Positions 10,044 through 21,750 of a stretch of 64,000 nt of DNA are shown here, piece by piece. The notes beneath the pieces were generated by a model. The model saw nothing but the letters and a program-made list of their open reading frames with translations. It was not told the origin of the DNA and searched no databases. Every line of letters starts with the position of its first letter. Position 1 is the stretch's first letter. The stretch is from Thermothelomyces thermophilus ATCC 42464 (taxonomy: Eukaryota > Ascomycota > Sordariomycetes > Sordariales > Chaetomiaceae): the NCBI RefSeq assembly GCF_000226095.1, contig NC_016476.1, positions 3,100,001-3,164,000 of the forward strand, written 5' to 3'. The position numbers and the translations under genes were made by a program.

Positions 10044-11600
10044 TGTTGCTATTGTTTTGCTATTGTTGTTGTCGATGCCGAGGGAGAAACGAACGAGGCT
10101 GGGCAGGAGTCGAGTGCCGGGGCCGAGTCTTGGCGTCCCGCCGCCAGCCAGACGGCGGATGGCTGACGGGGTACAGTACATTATTCCCGACGGCCACCTC
10201 GTTCCTCCTACCTTGCGTGGAAAGCTTGACTTCATCCTTCAAACTTTTGTATTTCGACTCCGAACAGTCGTACAAATAGACTCTTATGTTCGGCGTCGCC
10301 GCGGGAACCTGTCGGCCAATATCGTGCATTGTTCCCATCACCGCCTACGGCTTTGGACTTCCCGGCGATCCTTATCGGACTTCAGCTGGAAGCATGTCCT
10401 TTTCAATGGAGGGGAAAGGGAGGAAAGAGAAAAGGGGGGGAGTATATTTATTGTCTTCATCTTGCCATAAACGACGAGATCTTTCGCAAGGTTGCAATAC
10501 TTCCTGGGGGGAGGAAACTGGGGCCGTGTCTTTGCCTTCTTGTGCAATGAACAGGCTAGTTTCCTCCGGCAGCACGACATCGCGAGGTTCGGTAAAGGCG
10601 TCACAACGGCTGATACGCGGAATGTGAGCACCTTGTTGGCGCTCCCGCAGTCTATCTTTACCGGCTATCGACCGAAGGCTAGTAGCTGTAGCCGATGTAT
10701 GTACTCCGTAACTCGTACTCCGTAACTGCCCAACACGACGACGGCGTCGTGGCCCAGACTGCAGTGCCTACAGTAGGCTGCGAAGTGTGACGAGCTTCTC
10801 GGTCCCATAGTCCGAGGTTGATTAATGACAAGTGAGGGCGCATTCCCAACGAAGTGCTTCTCCTTGTCTCGGGACTGGTCTGCGTGAAATTATCCGTAGT
10901 GTACTTGTATTGATAGCGAAACGGCTCGCTCGAGAAGCAGCTTGGCAGGCTTAGTTATTCCCGCATTTGGTCCGGAGTGGTGTGGCTTTCAGTTTGTGGC
11001 AGAGAGATTCGTGGCAGCGCTCGCAGCCGCGCGACCCCCACTCCAGTCTAGCACTGGTGGGATGGGTGCTCGATGACGTCACGGTCCATTCTTCGTGCCA
11101 CATCCTCGCACAATATTCTGTAATCCGTACTCGGAACAGTGTATTGCACCCCGCCTCTGAAAGAGCCGAACTGGAACCCCTAGCTCCTCTGTAGTACTAC
11201 GGAGTAGTGATCCGTAGTGTAAACCGAAAATTACCGGCTCAGTATTGTATGTATGTATGTACAAGCCTTGCTCCACCGTAAGGATGCCCAGTTTTACCAG
11301 TGGCCATGGCACACCATCGTTTCTGGCACCACGTCATCCCTCCTTGGCTTCACACTTGACCCGCCATGCGCCTCATAAACTGACGAAAAAAGCGAGCGAG
11401 AACGCGCAGGCTATAAATGTCTGCCAAACCCGTCGGAGCGGTGATTCTCGTTGTCTGCGTCTTAGTTCATCAGTGATCCCGGAGCACCGTCCGTGTACTA
11501 TACATACCTACATGTACTATTATACTCTGCACTCACGGCAAACATTCGGCAACATATTCAATACGCTGTCGAAACAAGAAAAAACGCATCGCCAGCCAGT
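10044..11600. other. 1.6 kb divergent intergenic region
   Basis: This holds the promoters of the leftward hydrolase gene and the rightward MARVEL gene. It contains three exact TACGGAGTA-type motifs and a GTATGTATGTA tract near 11246. The open frames on either strand are short and match no family I know. Confidence 0.5.
10702..11206. repeat. three copies of the 9-mer TACGGAGTA/TACTCCGTA
   Basis: Exact copies lie at 10702-10710 and 10716-10724 (TACTCCGTA, separated by 5 nt) and at 11198-11206 (TACGGAGTA). A near copy (ATCCGTAC) lies at about 11123. Confidence 0.85.
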
Positions 11601-12109
11601 ATGGAGCGCTTTGTTCCTATAGTCCACGCCATCACTGCGGTCTTTGCAGTCATTGAGTTGGGCTTGACCGCTTACCGTAAGTCAACACCAACCAACCTCG
11701 GCAGAGAACATGAACAACTAATCAGTCGTCAACAGTCGTCAGCCCATGGTGGGGGACGCCGAGTGTGCTGTCCTTCATGCTCTTCAACTCGATCTGGTCC
11801 CTCCTGGTCCTTGCCTACGTATTCTTGGCGCCTCTCTACTTTGCCCGCTTCTTCCATGGCGTGGTGGCATTGGTTCTGGAATGGATTACGATGATTTTCT
11901 GGTTCGCCGGCTCGATTGCCCTCGCCGCCTGGTGGGGCTCCCCGAGATGCGGCGGCGACACGTACTGCGGCTCTACCGAGGCGGCCATCGCCTTTGGCTT
12001 CTTCATCTGGGCGCTCTTTGCCTTCCTCGTTGTTGTCGACACCCTGGCCTTCATGCGCGGCCGGGGGCACAGCACCACCGCTTATCCCAAGCCCCACGCC
12101 GTTGCATAG
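11601..12109 (+). CDS. MARVEL-domain membrane protein
   Basis: Two exons, 11601-11676 and 11736-12109, separated by a 59-nt intron with a GTAAGT donor, give 149 residues. Four hydrophobic segments are visible: about 5-25, 37-58, 65-90 and 107-128. The second and third are joined by a short basic turn, and the third and fourth by a Cys-containing loop (SPRCGGDTYCGST), which is the usual fungal MARVEL layout with a conserved Cys pair between helices 3 and 4. Members sit in the plasma membrane or in vesicles and are linked to membrane apposition and domain organisation. The precise role is unknown. The C-terminus is a short polar tail. Confidence 0.85.
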
Positions 12110-12719
12110 TGGTAGACCCTAGTGATGCGGGGATTGCGAAGAGAGGAAAAGATACAGAAAGAGGCTTCGGAGCGTCGCGTTACCGAGAACGAAGGAAGTG
12201 GGAACTTGATATCGACCATGCTGTGAAAGGAGGGCATGGCTGCTGAGCGAAACTCGAAAGACCGCCAAAAACCATCTTGGTGATAAATGGCCCGAAGAGA
12301 CCCATCATAATAAATACCGATGAATTGGTGGTCTTGGCACGGATCACCCGACCAGTTCACCGCAGTGTTGGCCCTCGCTCACTCTTCGTTTGAAACCTCT
12401 CTTTCCCACTTGTTCATGTTTCAAACGGAGGTCATGTCTGGGTCCCGGCCGTCTTACTTTCTCTCCCGAGGTGACAGGAATCTGTGCCAGAGTGGCAAAT
12501 CGGCTAAACAGAGGCGTCGGTGTCGAGTCACACCGGTAACTGAGGCGTAAGATACAAACGCGCCAACAAGGTCAACTCAAGCCACAGCTCTATCATCATC
12601 ATCCATCGACATCTTTGTGCTCGACTTCAGCTCCCTGGATCCGTACTTTCACCCCTCTTGCTGTGATTGTGCATTACAGATCGGTCACATCGTTTCAACC
12701 TCGAAGTTCGGGTCTCAAT
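12110..12719. other. intergenic region upstream of RPS30
   Basis: This holds the 3' flank of the MARVEL gene and the promoter of the S30 gene. I see no further gene or structured element. Confidence 0.45.
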
Positions 12720-13120
12720 ATGGGCAAAGCACATGGTTCTCTTGCCCGCGCTGGTAAGCAACCCCTTGGGAGCGTCCCGCGAAATCCGCGTGATGCATCG
12801 TTTCGCTAGAGAGCTCTTGTTACCGGTGTATACCCAGGCAAGGTCAAGTCGCAGACCCCAAAGGTACGGCATATCCTATCTTGATGTACCGTGAACAATG
12901 ACACCCAAGAGCATCGCGGTTGACATAACTTGCCCCTTCTAGGTTGAGCCACAAGAGAAACCAAAAAAGCCCAAGAGTCGCGCCCACAAGCGAGAGCAGT
13001 ACAACCGGCGGTTTGTCAATGTCACCACCGTTGGGGGCAAGCGAAAGGTAATGAGGAACGCTGATCGTTGAATCAAGAAAGGAGTAGCTGCAACAGATGG
13101 ATTCGAACCAGAGCGCCTAG
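12720..13120 (+). CDS. RPS30: 40S ribosomal protein S30 (eS30)
   Basis: Four short exons (12720-12753, 12838-12863, 12943-13047, 13097-13120) join in phase to 62 residues, close to the 63 of yeast. The beginning [20 protein letters not shown] and the core [20 protein letters not shown] are diagnostic of eS30. The protein lies near the decoding side of the small subunit. There is no ubiquitin-like leader, as is usual in fungi. The last exon, MDSNQSA plus stop, is the least certain part: if its 49-nt intron were not removed, the protein would end in VMRNADR instead. I prefer the spliced form because eS30 normally continues with Met-Asn/Asp-x-Asn after GGKRK. The S2 gene follows on the same strand. 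Confidence 0.9.
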
Positions 13121-13852
13121 ACGAGGAGAGGAAGGGGGTGGGATGGACGTTAGATGGGTTGCGGGGTGTTATGCTTCGGGGATGGAGGGAACTCTTCTGT
13201 GGCGTCCGGACTCGACTGGTTGTCTTGTTGCTGGAGGTGAGAGGCGATGGTTCACATCCTATTGTGGCTGTTCATAAGCCTGTAACTCCGGGGGCTAGGC
13301 GTTACGGTCGTGGGACGGGATCATAGATGGTTGGGCTTTCTTTGGTAGCTGGAACTCTGCCCAGTGATATCCTCCTTAATGAAGTATGACTTGGTCACGC
13401 AATGCCGCGCCTCTTCACGCTGCGCCTCGTGTCGAAGCACGCTTCGCGTCTTATTCCAAGAAAAAAAGGATAAAAATAATGCTCTGGACATCACATCTGC
13501 CAGTCGCTTTGTGGGTTCTGGTTCTGGTAGAATGGTCGAGATCCGATATTCATAAATAAGAGTAGTCTTGAATTTCTCCCCTTTCGGCGATTAAGATTCC
13601 TTCGCCGCTCACCTCGGAGGCAGGTGAACGCCAAACCGCCGAGCGGGTGCTGCCGGCCGCCCCACAGCTGCCAGCCTCAACGAATTGCGGCCGTGGATTG
13701 AGGGCCCCACAAAAGTTTTAGGGTTGGTGCTTGGCACACCAGAATTTCCCAGCAAAAAGCTCCCCCCACCCGCAAAACGAACCGACTCGACCCAAGTTGC
13801 TCGACCGAGTCCCACGACGACAACCGTTCAACGACAATCGAAAATCGCAACA
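13121..13852. other. intergenic region upstream of RPS2
   Basis: This 0.73 kb region holds the terminator of RPS30 and the promoter and 5' UTR of RPS2. No other gene is seen. Confidence 0.45.
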
Positions 13853-14789
13853 ATGGCTGATCGTGGAACTGGTGCCCGTGGCGGCGGCTTCGCTTCTCGT
13901 GGCGATCGTGGTGGTCGTGGCCGTGGTGGTCGCCGCGGTGGACGCCGGGGCGGCGGCAAGAGCGACGAGAAGGAGTGGCAGCCTGTCACTAAGCTCGGTC
14001 GTCTCGTCAAGGCCGGCAAGATCAAGAGCATGGAAGAGATTTACCTTCACTCGCTCCCTATCAAGGAGTACCAGATTGTCGACTTCTTCCTGCCCAAGCT
14101 CAAGGATGAGGTCATGAAGGTGCGCACCGCGAAACTCGGGTCGACCAAGTCGCTTTTGGCCGGTTTCTAACCTTGGAATTCTTCTCCCCCCCGAAACAGA
14201 TCAAGCCCGTCCAGAAGCAGACCCGTGCCGGTCAGCGCACCCGCTTTAAGGCCATTGTCATCATTGGTGATTCGGAGGGCCACGTCGGTCTCGGTATCAA
14301 GACTTCCAAGGAAGTCGCGACCGCCATCCGTGCCGCCATCATCATCGCTAAGCTCAGCGTGGTTCCCGTGAGGCGTGGTTACTGGGGCGCCAACCTTGGT
14401 CTCCCCCACTCTCTGCCCACCAAGGAGAGCGGCAAGTGCGGTTCCGTCACCGTCCGCGTAAGTTTGCCTTTCCAATGGTGGTTTCATTTTTGGTTTCAGG
14501 TGTGCTAATCAAACCCTTTTCTCAGCTTATCCCTGCTCCCCGTGGTACCTCTCTCGTCGCCTCTCCCGCCGTGAAGCGTCTCCTCCAGCTCGCTGGTGTC
14601 GAGGATGCCTACACCTCGTCCTCCGGCTCGACCAAGACCCTCGAGAACACTCTCAAGGCCACTTTCGCGGCCGTCTCCCACACCTACGGCTTCCTCACAC
14701 CCAACCTCTGGAAGGAGACGAAGCTCATCAGGAGCCCTCTGGAGGAGTATGCCGATACCCTCCGGGACGGCAAGCGGTACGCTCATTAA
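13853..14789 (+). CDS. RPS2: 40S ribosomal protein S2 (uS5)
   Basis: Three exons (13853-14119, 14200-14457, 14526-14789) join in phase 0 to 262 residues, the normal eukaryotic uS5 length. Residues 5-35 form an Arg/Gly repeat tail ([15 protein letters not shown]) typical of eukaryotic S2 and a likely arginine-methylation target. The S5 double-stranded RNA-binding fold follows ([20 protein letters not shown], then [19 protein letters not shown]). The C-terminal S5 domain contains [10 protein letters not shown] and [20 protein letters not shown]. The protein sits at the mRNA entry channel and supports decoding fidelity. The ATG context (CACAACAATGGCT type, purine-rich) suits high expression. The introns are 80 and 68 nt. 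Confidence 0.96.
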
Positions 14790-16910
14790 GGTGCTGGATG
14801 AGGGTGAGGCTCAATCAGCGGGGAAGGGTGCTTTGGGGCGTCTGTGGGTTTTGACTTTGCATGGGCTCCGGCAATGGCATAGATTGAGGCTGTCGAAAAT
14901 TTAGCACGATCGGCCTGGATCAATTTCACGAATTGTCAACGACCCTTTCTTCGCGCTTGGTCAAGTGTTTTGACTGACTACGCTCTGCAAGAGGTATCCA
15001 TGACTCGCGGGCCGCTGTCGGCTATGGTGAACTGAGTGTGGCAGCGAGGAGAATCCTTTCAGATGCCTGCCCTCCGTGGTTGTCTTGCGAGCGATGAGGT
15101 GCCCCTTGAGCTAGCCGCTCAAAGGTAACGAGCTCTGGTGCTGTGCAGTGTTGCTTTCGCAAGAGCTCGGCGTTTTCTCGTCCGTATCAATTGGCCGGTG
15201 CGCAATACTTCAATTTCGAGACCTTTCCGTTTCACCTTTTCTATGTCTAACCATCACGCCAAGACACAGCAATCTCTATGCATGTCGAGTTGATCGGTTG
15301 CGGCTCTGTGCTCGTAACCTTTCGCACCAACGCCATCCCGAGGCAAGTGTTGCCCAGCGTTGTGAGTCTTGTAAATAGTCGCGCATGTTTGGGCAATATA
15401 TGGGCTGGGCTTTTCTGTCCGTGCGGTCTAATTCTCCAAAGATGTTGTCTCAACGTCGCTACTTCGCCAGGCATGGCGTTGAGAGCCGCTGACTTATGAT
15501 CGATCATATCGAAGCCGCATAGCGCCGTGTCTCCTGGTGTTTCCTGGCCATATGTTGACAAGAATAGTGAATGTCTTACAGCTTCGTGTTGCTGACTGGC
15601 TCCAGCACAATGGACTGAGATCGGTTTGACCCTCTCGAAAACAAATGTGATTTTACAGATTGATCTTTCACCTGCCTCTACCGCGTTGGTTTGTGTACTG
15701 TCCTGTCCCCGGCGTCGGGTCAGACCTTCCGTGGGTTGTCCTCCGATGGCCTCGCCTTGTCCGTGGTAAACCGGGGAAGCAGCTAGGTTGAGGTTCTGTA
15801 TCAACGGCTGGATGTTACGGTCGAGCAAAGAGACCTGAATGTATACGCATCATAGGCTCGGTGTCGGTTGGTCGTTACAGGGGGGCTTCTGCCGATGGAA
15901 GTTATACACCCCTCTACGCAGCATATGCATGCCCAGAGGGGATTGTTCAGGACTGGTGTTTAGATTGGCAGCGAGGCGCAGGAAGGATTCGGCGCGACTA
16001 AACAATGTAAGTTTCTGGTTACTTCCGGTGGCTTTCGAGTGCCACGGCCCAGGTCAGTGGGGAAGGAAGGTCGGCCCGGTCACAACGTGAGTGAGTGCAA
16101 TCATACTGGGTATCATTGTTCCCTGGAGAAGAGGTGGCGATGATTCGGTACCTATGTATGTATGCACGCACCCAAGACTGGAGCGCAACACCGGGATGGC
16201 TCGCCTCGTTGCAGGCGGGATAAAGGAGTAGGGTTATGGCGGCGTTGCCGTACCATCCCCAAAAAAGTGCATTCTATACTCGTGTGTTCTGAAAACTGGG
16301 TTCATTGTTATCCTCAAGCAGGACCCCTGGGCCCTACGTGCGTCGCGATCCATGACTGGCGCTTCAGCGCCCAAAACAAGTACCTTCGCTTTCCCTGGTA
16401 TCTCCAAGGTACCGGGCTGAAGAGTTGAACAAGACGAAGTATGCTTTCGGCGGCCCAAAAGGGTCTCTCGTCTCTATCGATATGTTCACGGTGAAGACTC
16501 AGTGGCTGGGAAGAAACTTCCACTCATGGCGACGCGGTACAGACTGTTATTCCCCGAAGATATGTCCAGGCAATACTTCGGGTGGAGCAGAGCCACGGAG
16601 GGCTCGACTTATGACACTGTCAGCGGCCTCCCTTCCAAGTAGTGTACCGCAAGACTTTTGATTCGAAAACAAAGATCGGCAGTCCCCTGGCTTGTTCAGG
16701 TCACAGCTCCTTGAGCAGATTGGCTGCCTACGCCTGCCAGTGCTGCATATACCGGGATGATCGTAACACATTCAGCAGCCCCACGGACCAGCAAGAAGTT
16801 CCCTGGTTTTCTGTGTCGTATAAAGGGGGTAGGTGCCAAGTCAAGCTCAAGCACTGTTCTGCTGAGGCCGCTTGAAGGAGGCTGGTGAGAGTAGTGATGT
16901 TGCTCTGTGA

Positions 16911-17060
16911 GAGACCCGAGAAAAGGGAGAAAGGCAGAAAAGCAAAAGATCAAAAAAGGAAGGGAAGGAAAGAGCGGAGGGAGGAAAGGAAGCAAGGAAG
17001 AAAAAGTAAAAAGGGAAGAAAATAGGTGAAAATGGGTGTGAGAGAAAAGACCCAGAGACC
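16911..17060 (+). repeat. 150-nt polypurine tract
   Basis: Almost unbroken A/G sequence (units such as GGAAGGGAAGGAAAG) runs across this interval. It is low-complexity and non-coding. Confidence 0.8.
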
Positions 17061-20000
17061 TCTGCGTTGTCGTCCTGATGCTCGCTCTATCCGTACAATG
17101 TCCTGTTGCGAGGTATACGTTCCAGATATGGCCATACCGTGGCACGCCTGGCAGTGTAGTGTGAAGGTGATTGTGTCACAAGAGCCGCAAGTCAGTGGGG
17201 AGGAAGGAGGATGCGGACGATATCAACCAATGCAGTAGAGACGCTGCTGGGTACAACACTACTTGAAGTGCAGGATCAGCAAAGGTACCTAAGGTACTAG
17301 TATGTACACTGCTCGTGCAGGCAATTGGCATGCTGGAACGCATTTCGAAACTGCAGGAGCAGATGGGGCCACTCCTGTAGTACAGTCCACTCGAAGCCTC
17401 CGACTTTCATGATACAGTACTGTACAGGCCATTACCCGGCCCGGTTGCCGGATTCTCGAAGGCGAGGAGGGTTGTTTGCTCACCCCGGCCAGCAGCAACA
17501 GAGTCAGCTACTCCGCAAAATTTGCGAGTTCTTTGGACGTTAGGAACGCTAATCTGTCTGTGTAAGAGCTTAAGCGACGCCGGAGAGTCGGAGATAGAGT
17601 TGTGCTCACAGCATTGTAGGGCAAGTTGCCCACAAGAAATGTTGAATGCGGTTGGATATTTGTCAGCCCGTAGTCCCCGTCGCCATCCACGCGGAGTTCG
17701 GTCGGAAAGAGCACCAGACGCCAGTCATCGCCTCATGATGTATGTATGTACATACATTCTCATTTCGCTGCTGTTGCGAATACGGCTGGGTCAACCGCAA
17801 GCTCCGAAGAAACAGTCGGGCTTGGGCCGATGCGCAATTGCCACCAGCCGGCCAAGTGTCAGACGCTGGGCCGCATCGAGGGTCTCGGGTCTGCAAGCCA
17901 GACGGCTCGCCACTCGAAGCATCCAGAAAAAAAAGTTTCGTCGGGGTTTGGGCTCTCGGCTCAGACCACCAACAGCCCCGGGCCGTAATTCAGGGTGGGT
18001 GTGATCGCGTGAATTGGGCCGGCCAGAGACGACCAGAGAAGGCAAAGCGCGACGGGAAACCTACCCATTGGGATGGGAAGATCACACCCTTCGAGTCGCG
18101 TACACAGTACACGAAGGGTAGGGGAGTTGCAGTGTAACTCAAATATTACACTACCTGAGTTTAGCCAAGCGAATGGGGGATATTTCCCGGCTTCCTCCTT
18201 GTCAAAAGAACAAGACAAAGGACAAGGGGTTTGGCAGAGCTGAAAGAGCCAAAGAGAAAAAATTGACAACATTGCGCTCCAAGTCCCCAATCGGACATGT
18301 TACCCGAACTTGGATATACTCAACACTGTATATGCCTATTTCGTCGAACCTGGAAATTGCAGGTGATCAAGTGATGGAGGTTCTTCGTTGCGCAGACTGG
18401 TCTTGGGATCGGTCGGTTTGGGACAAAGAGATCTGCCCCGAGATCACGATGTGCTCTCTGGTCGCGATTCAAGCACGGGCATGCTGGGCCAAAAGAGGTG
18501 TCTCCAGAGTGCTCCCCACCGTGGAACATAACTTGCAGGGAAGAAGTGCACCAACAGGTCCGTTGTGGAGACGAGCAAATCGTTGCCAGTGGCTGTCGGG
18601 TGAGGGCCGAGATCGACCAAACAAGGGCTTCTTCTGCTGACTGTAACACACCGGCGAAATTGGGAGCAGGAAGACTGTGTGCGTAAAAGGCAGCTTTGCG
18701 TCCTGCTCATTCTACCCAACCTCGACCCTCCAACGTACCGAGTAGTCTTTTAACCCCGAAAATGTTTTGGGGATATTTTGGCTCGTCTCGCACCGACTCG
18801 ACACTCCCGCTGCGTCGCGGAACCATCGCCGGACCTACAAATGTTTTCTAGCATTGCTGAGTTTCGTCAATAGAGGCATGGCGACTCGACGCCGGCTTCT
18901 TTCTGGCGGTCATGTTTGTTCAGGGCGTGTTGCCGAGGTTGACAGTCACGTTTCAGGACACATACTGTATTTCCCCCTCTTGGCATTTGTTGTTTTCTGC
19001 TGCAGTGTGTACAGTACACACACTCCAGAGCACACATGACACTACAACTGAGATGGAGACGGGACGATCAACCCTTGCGGAATCGAAAGAGGACGCTGCG
19101 TACTTGTACATAATGTACCAGTAGGAAGCCGCAGCGTGTGAAGAACCAATGAACTGTCTCAAGTGTCTCTCGGTACCTGATTGTGGAAGACTGCGGAAAA
19201 ACTGTGACTACGCTGTAACAGGATGACTCCCCAACAGGAAGGTGCAACGAGCCTGGTCAAAAGAAGCTGGGGGCCCCCCAAGCTCGTCTTTCGGACACGA
19301 CCGCCAATGAATGGTTGGGGGTGCGGGTCCGGTCCCGCAGCGACCCATGGCGATTGACCGAAGAGGCCCAGAGCAGTCGTCAATCAGCCCCCAATCCGGG
19401 GGAATGGGGACGACCCCATCTGGGGTTCTACTCCTTGGCATGCCGACATCACCTGGGCATCATCGCAAAGGGTGGAAGCGTCTTCTTCGTTCCTTCTCCC
19501 CGCGAGATCGGCCCATCTAGTTAAGTTGATCTGCGGAGTACACTAGTGTATTTTAAAGGCCTGGAGCGGCAGCTCACGCATGCCGAGCCGGCACTCGTAA
19601 GCGGGAACTGTAAACGAGCAATGGCGGCTTCGCCTTTGGTACAGCTTGGCGGCTCTTCATTCCTTGTTCTCGATGTCTTGGGATTGTGGTTCGCAGTGTC
19701 CACCCAATGAGCATCCCGTCGAAGAACCCGATCATGCTTGGGGACATACTGAACATACCTTACCTCGAGCTTATAAGTTAGGAACATACCTCAGCTACCT
19801 TTCACTGGAGTATGTATGTACAGTACGAAGTAAAGCACTCACTTTGTCCACCCCGCGTGCTGCACGGAAAATACTACAAATACGCAGTACCCGTATACTA
19901 GTGTAGTGTCGTTACTTGAACGGAGGCCATACTACTACTTGCCGTCACGAAAGCCGTCGGTCAAGACAGGCACCAGACGCAGCCGGCGTCGCCACGGCCT

Positions 20001-20832
20001 GGCCAGTGTTCCAGAATCTCGGCGTGCTCTGTCTCTCTTGGGTTCCAGAGTAACTCCGTCCAATGCTACACCTGTGATGTAGTGTAGGGGTACATGGCAT
20101 GTTCTCAGGCAATGGACATGTACTACCCCTGTCGCTTCACATCAAGATTCGCTTGCACGCGCTTCTGGGAGACATTTCGCGAATATGTGGCACTCAACCG
20201 ACAAGCCAAGGGTTACGGACATCACCTGGCCTTGGGGTCTGTGTAGTGTGCGTACGGGGATACACAGTTGTAGTCGAAAAAAATGCGCTACACCATTGTA
20301 GTTGTAGTGTAGTTTGTAAACGCAGCAGGCACGTGTCTTCGTTTCACCAGCCGACCCGTGCCTTTTTTTTCCATTGAGCCGGGCGCCAGGGCCTCTTTTT
20401 TTCTCCTTTGCCCCAGACGTTGTTCGGGGATCGCCCCAATAGCCTCCCGTCGTCTGGGGATGTCTGGGGATGGCGTGACCTTGGCGCTTGGCTTGGTATT
20501 GCGGAGACCGTTTCTTGACGCTGACGTGATGTTCTCTGGGTTGGGGTGCCTAGTGTAGTGCGTGGTTCTACCGATCAGTGTTCTGTTTCGGACAAAAGAG
20601 ACGGGAGTTCGCTGTGCTCTCAGATCGCCCCGCACCTCTCTGAGGTCAGCATCTTCCCCAAGTTTCCCGTGACCGCGCGAACAGCCAAGCGACGAACTTA
20701 CACATCCACTACCTTAGCGACGTTGCCTGAATATATCTATGGACGCAGTTCCTTACTACCTACACATATCCACCTGTTTGAAGGCATTAAGGGCGGAAGA
20801 TTCGACTGCGTTTTAGCGCGAGGCGCCCAATA

Positions 20833-20853
20833 TTTTTTTTTTTTTTTTTTTTT
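20833..20853 (+). repeat. homopolymer of 21 T
   Basis: An uninterrupted run of 21 T lies in the gene-poor stretch. It could mark a short retroposed poly(A) end, but no adjacent element is recognisable. Confidence 0.85.
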
Positions 20854-21463
20854 GGGGTCAGCTCCGTACGTATACTATGGCGGCGGCAGCAGGGAACTGG
20901 GTTTCTTGCTGATGCCCCAGTCTTCCATCCCCCATCCGAACAGCTAGCGCGTTCGCTAGTAGGGCTCGCCTCCCCTGACAGTCTCCAGCAGAAACGGCGA
21001 CCCGGAACAAATGAGTGCAGGGAGGTTGCCTGTTGTACGGAGCACCTGCAGAGCATGACGGCATGACACGAGTTCGGCACGCTCTCCGAAAAAGTTTTGT
21101 ACTGTGTCACTGTACACTGCAAAGTCCTCACATACCTCCATCTGTGGAGTGTAGAACCGCCAAGCAGCGTACAGATGGTTCACAGGGACGATGGTGTCCA
21201 TCGGCCCCCCGCCCCAATATCCCGCCCAGTCGCGGCATACCCCCGGAGCTGCAGAGTTATGGATATCCATCTGTCCGGGAATATGATCTTGACCCTATCA
21301 GAGACCGCTCCAGACTGTCCCTGTCAGTGACCAGGCTTGTGTGGCAGGGGGAGGGTAGGATGGGTGCAGGGCCCCGGTCCCCGCAACCCGCTCGTCTTCT
21401 CAATGGGGTCCCCGTCGGATTTTGGCGATCCCCAGAGCGATCAATGTTGCGCTGCATGGCGAA

Positions 21464-21477
21464 CCCCCCCCCCCCCC
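21464..21477 (+). repeat. homopolymer of 14 C
   Basis: An uninterrupted run of 14 C lies about 290 bp upstream of the transporter ATG. Its length is prone to sequencing and replication slippage. Confidence 0.85.
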
Positions 21478-21750
21478 ACAAAGGACCAACAAGCCATTGT
21501 GCATCGGGCGGAAACCCTCACAGGGTATATGAGGCCGTCGCCCTCGGTCGCTCTCTGACCCTGGTGTCTTTGCTCCCTGGGTTTCTCAACTTTCACCTTC
21601 ACCTCGTGATATTCCTCATCCAGCCCATCGCGAAGACAGATCGCATTCGTGGAGGTGTTTGTTCTCTTTTATTTCAAGGCCCCTGCCATTCTAGTTCTCC
21701 TCGCATTTTGATCCAGATTTTCCCCCCAACCAATCAAGCACAAACACACA

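Larger units (their letters stand above)
14790..21750. other. gene-poor stretch of about 7 kb
   Basis: No frame between RPS2 and the acetate transporter gene starts with ATG, has a plausible length and resembles a known family. The longest open frame (15247-15828, minus) lacks an ATG at its start. Visible elements are a polypurine tract, a 21-T run, a 14-C run and several GTATGTA or TACATAC tracts. There is no clear transposon or end repeat. The right end (about 21570-21750) is CT-rich and looks like the promoter and leader of the transporter gene. Confidence 0.5.

Noticed and set aside
13081-13125. TGGATTCGAACCA resembling a tRNA T arm on the minus strand
   Set aside because: The T stem has mismatches and no acceptor, D or anticodon stems can be built around it; the bases form the last exon of RPS30.
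15247-15828. 193-codon open frame on the minus strand in the gene-poor stretch
   Set aside because: It begins with TTG, has no early ATG, shows no family resemblance and has no flanking gene signals.
20833-20853. T run as the tail of a retroposed element
   Set aside because: No flanking target-site duplication or recognisable element body is visible.
14790-21750. Repeat-induced mutation or an old transposon filling the gene-poor stretch
   Set aside because: The sequence is not markedly AT-rich or TpA-rich by eye, and no transposase, reverse transcriptase or end repeats were recognised.
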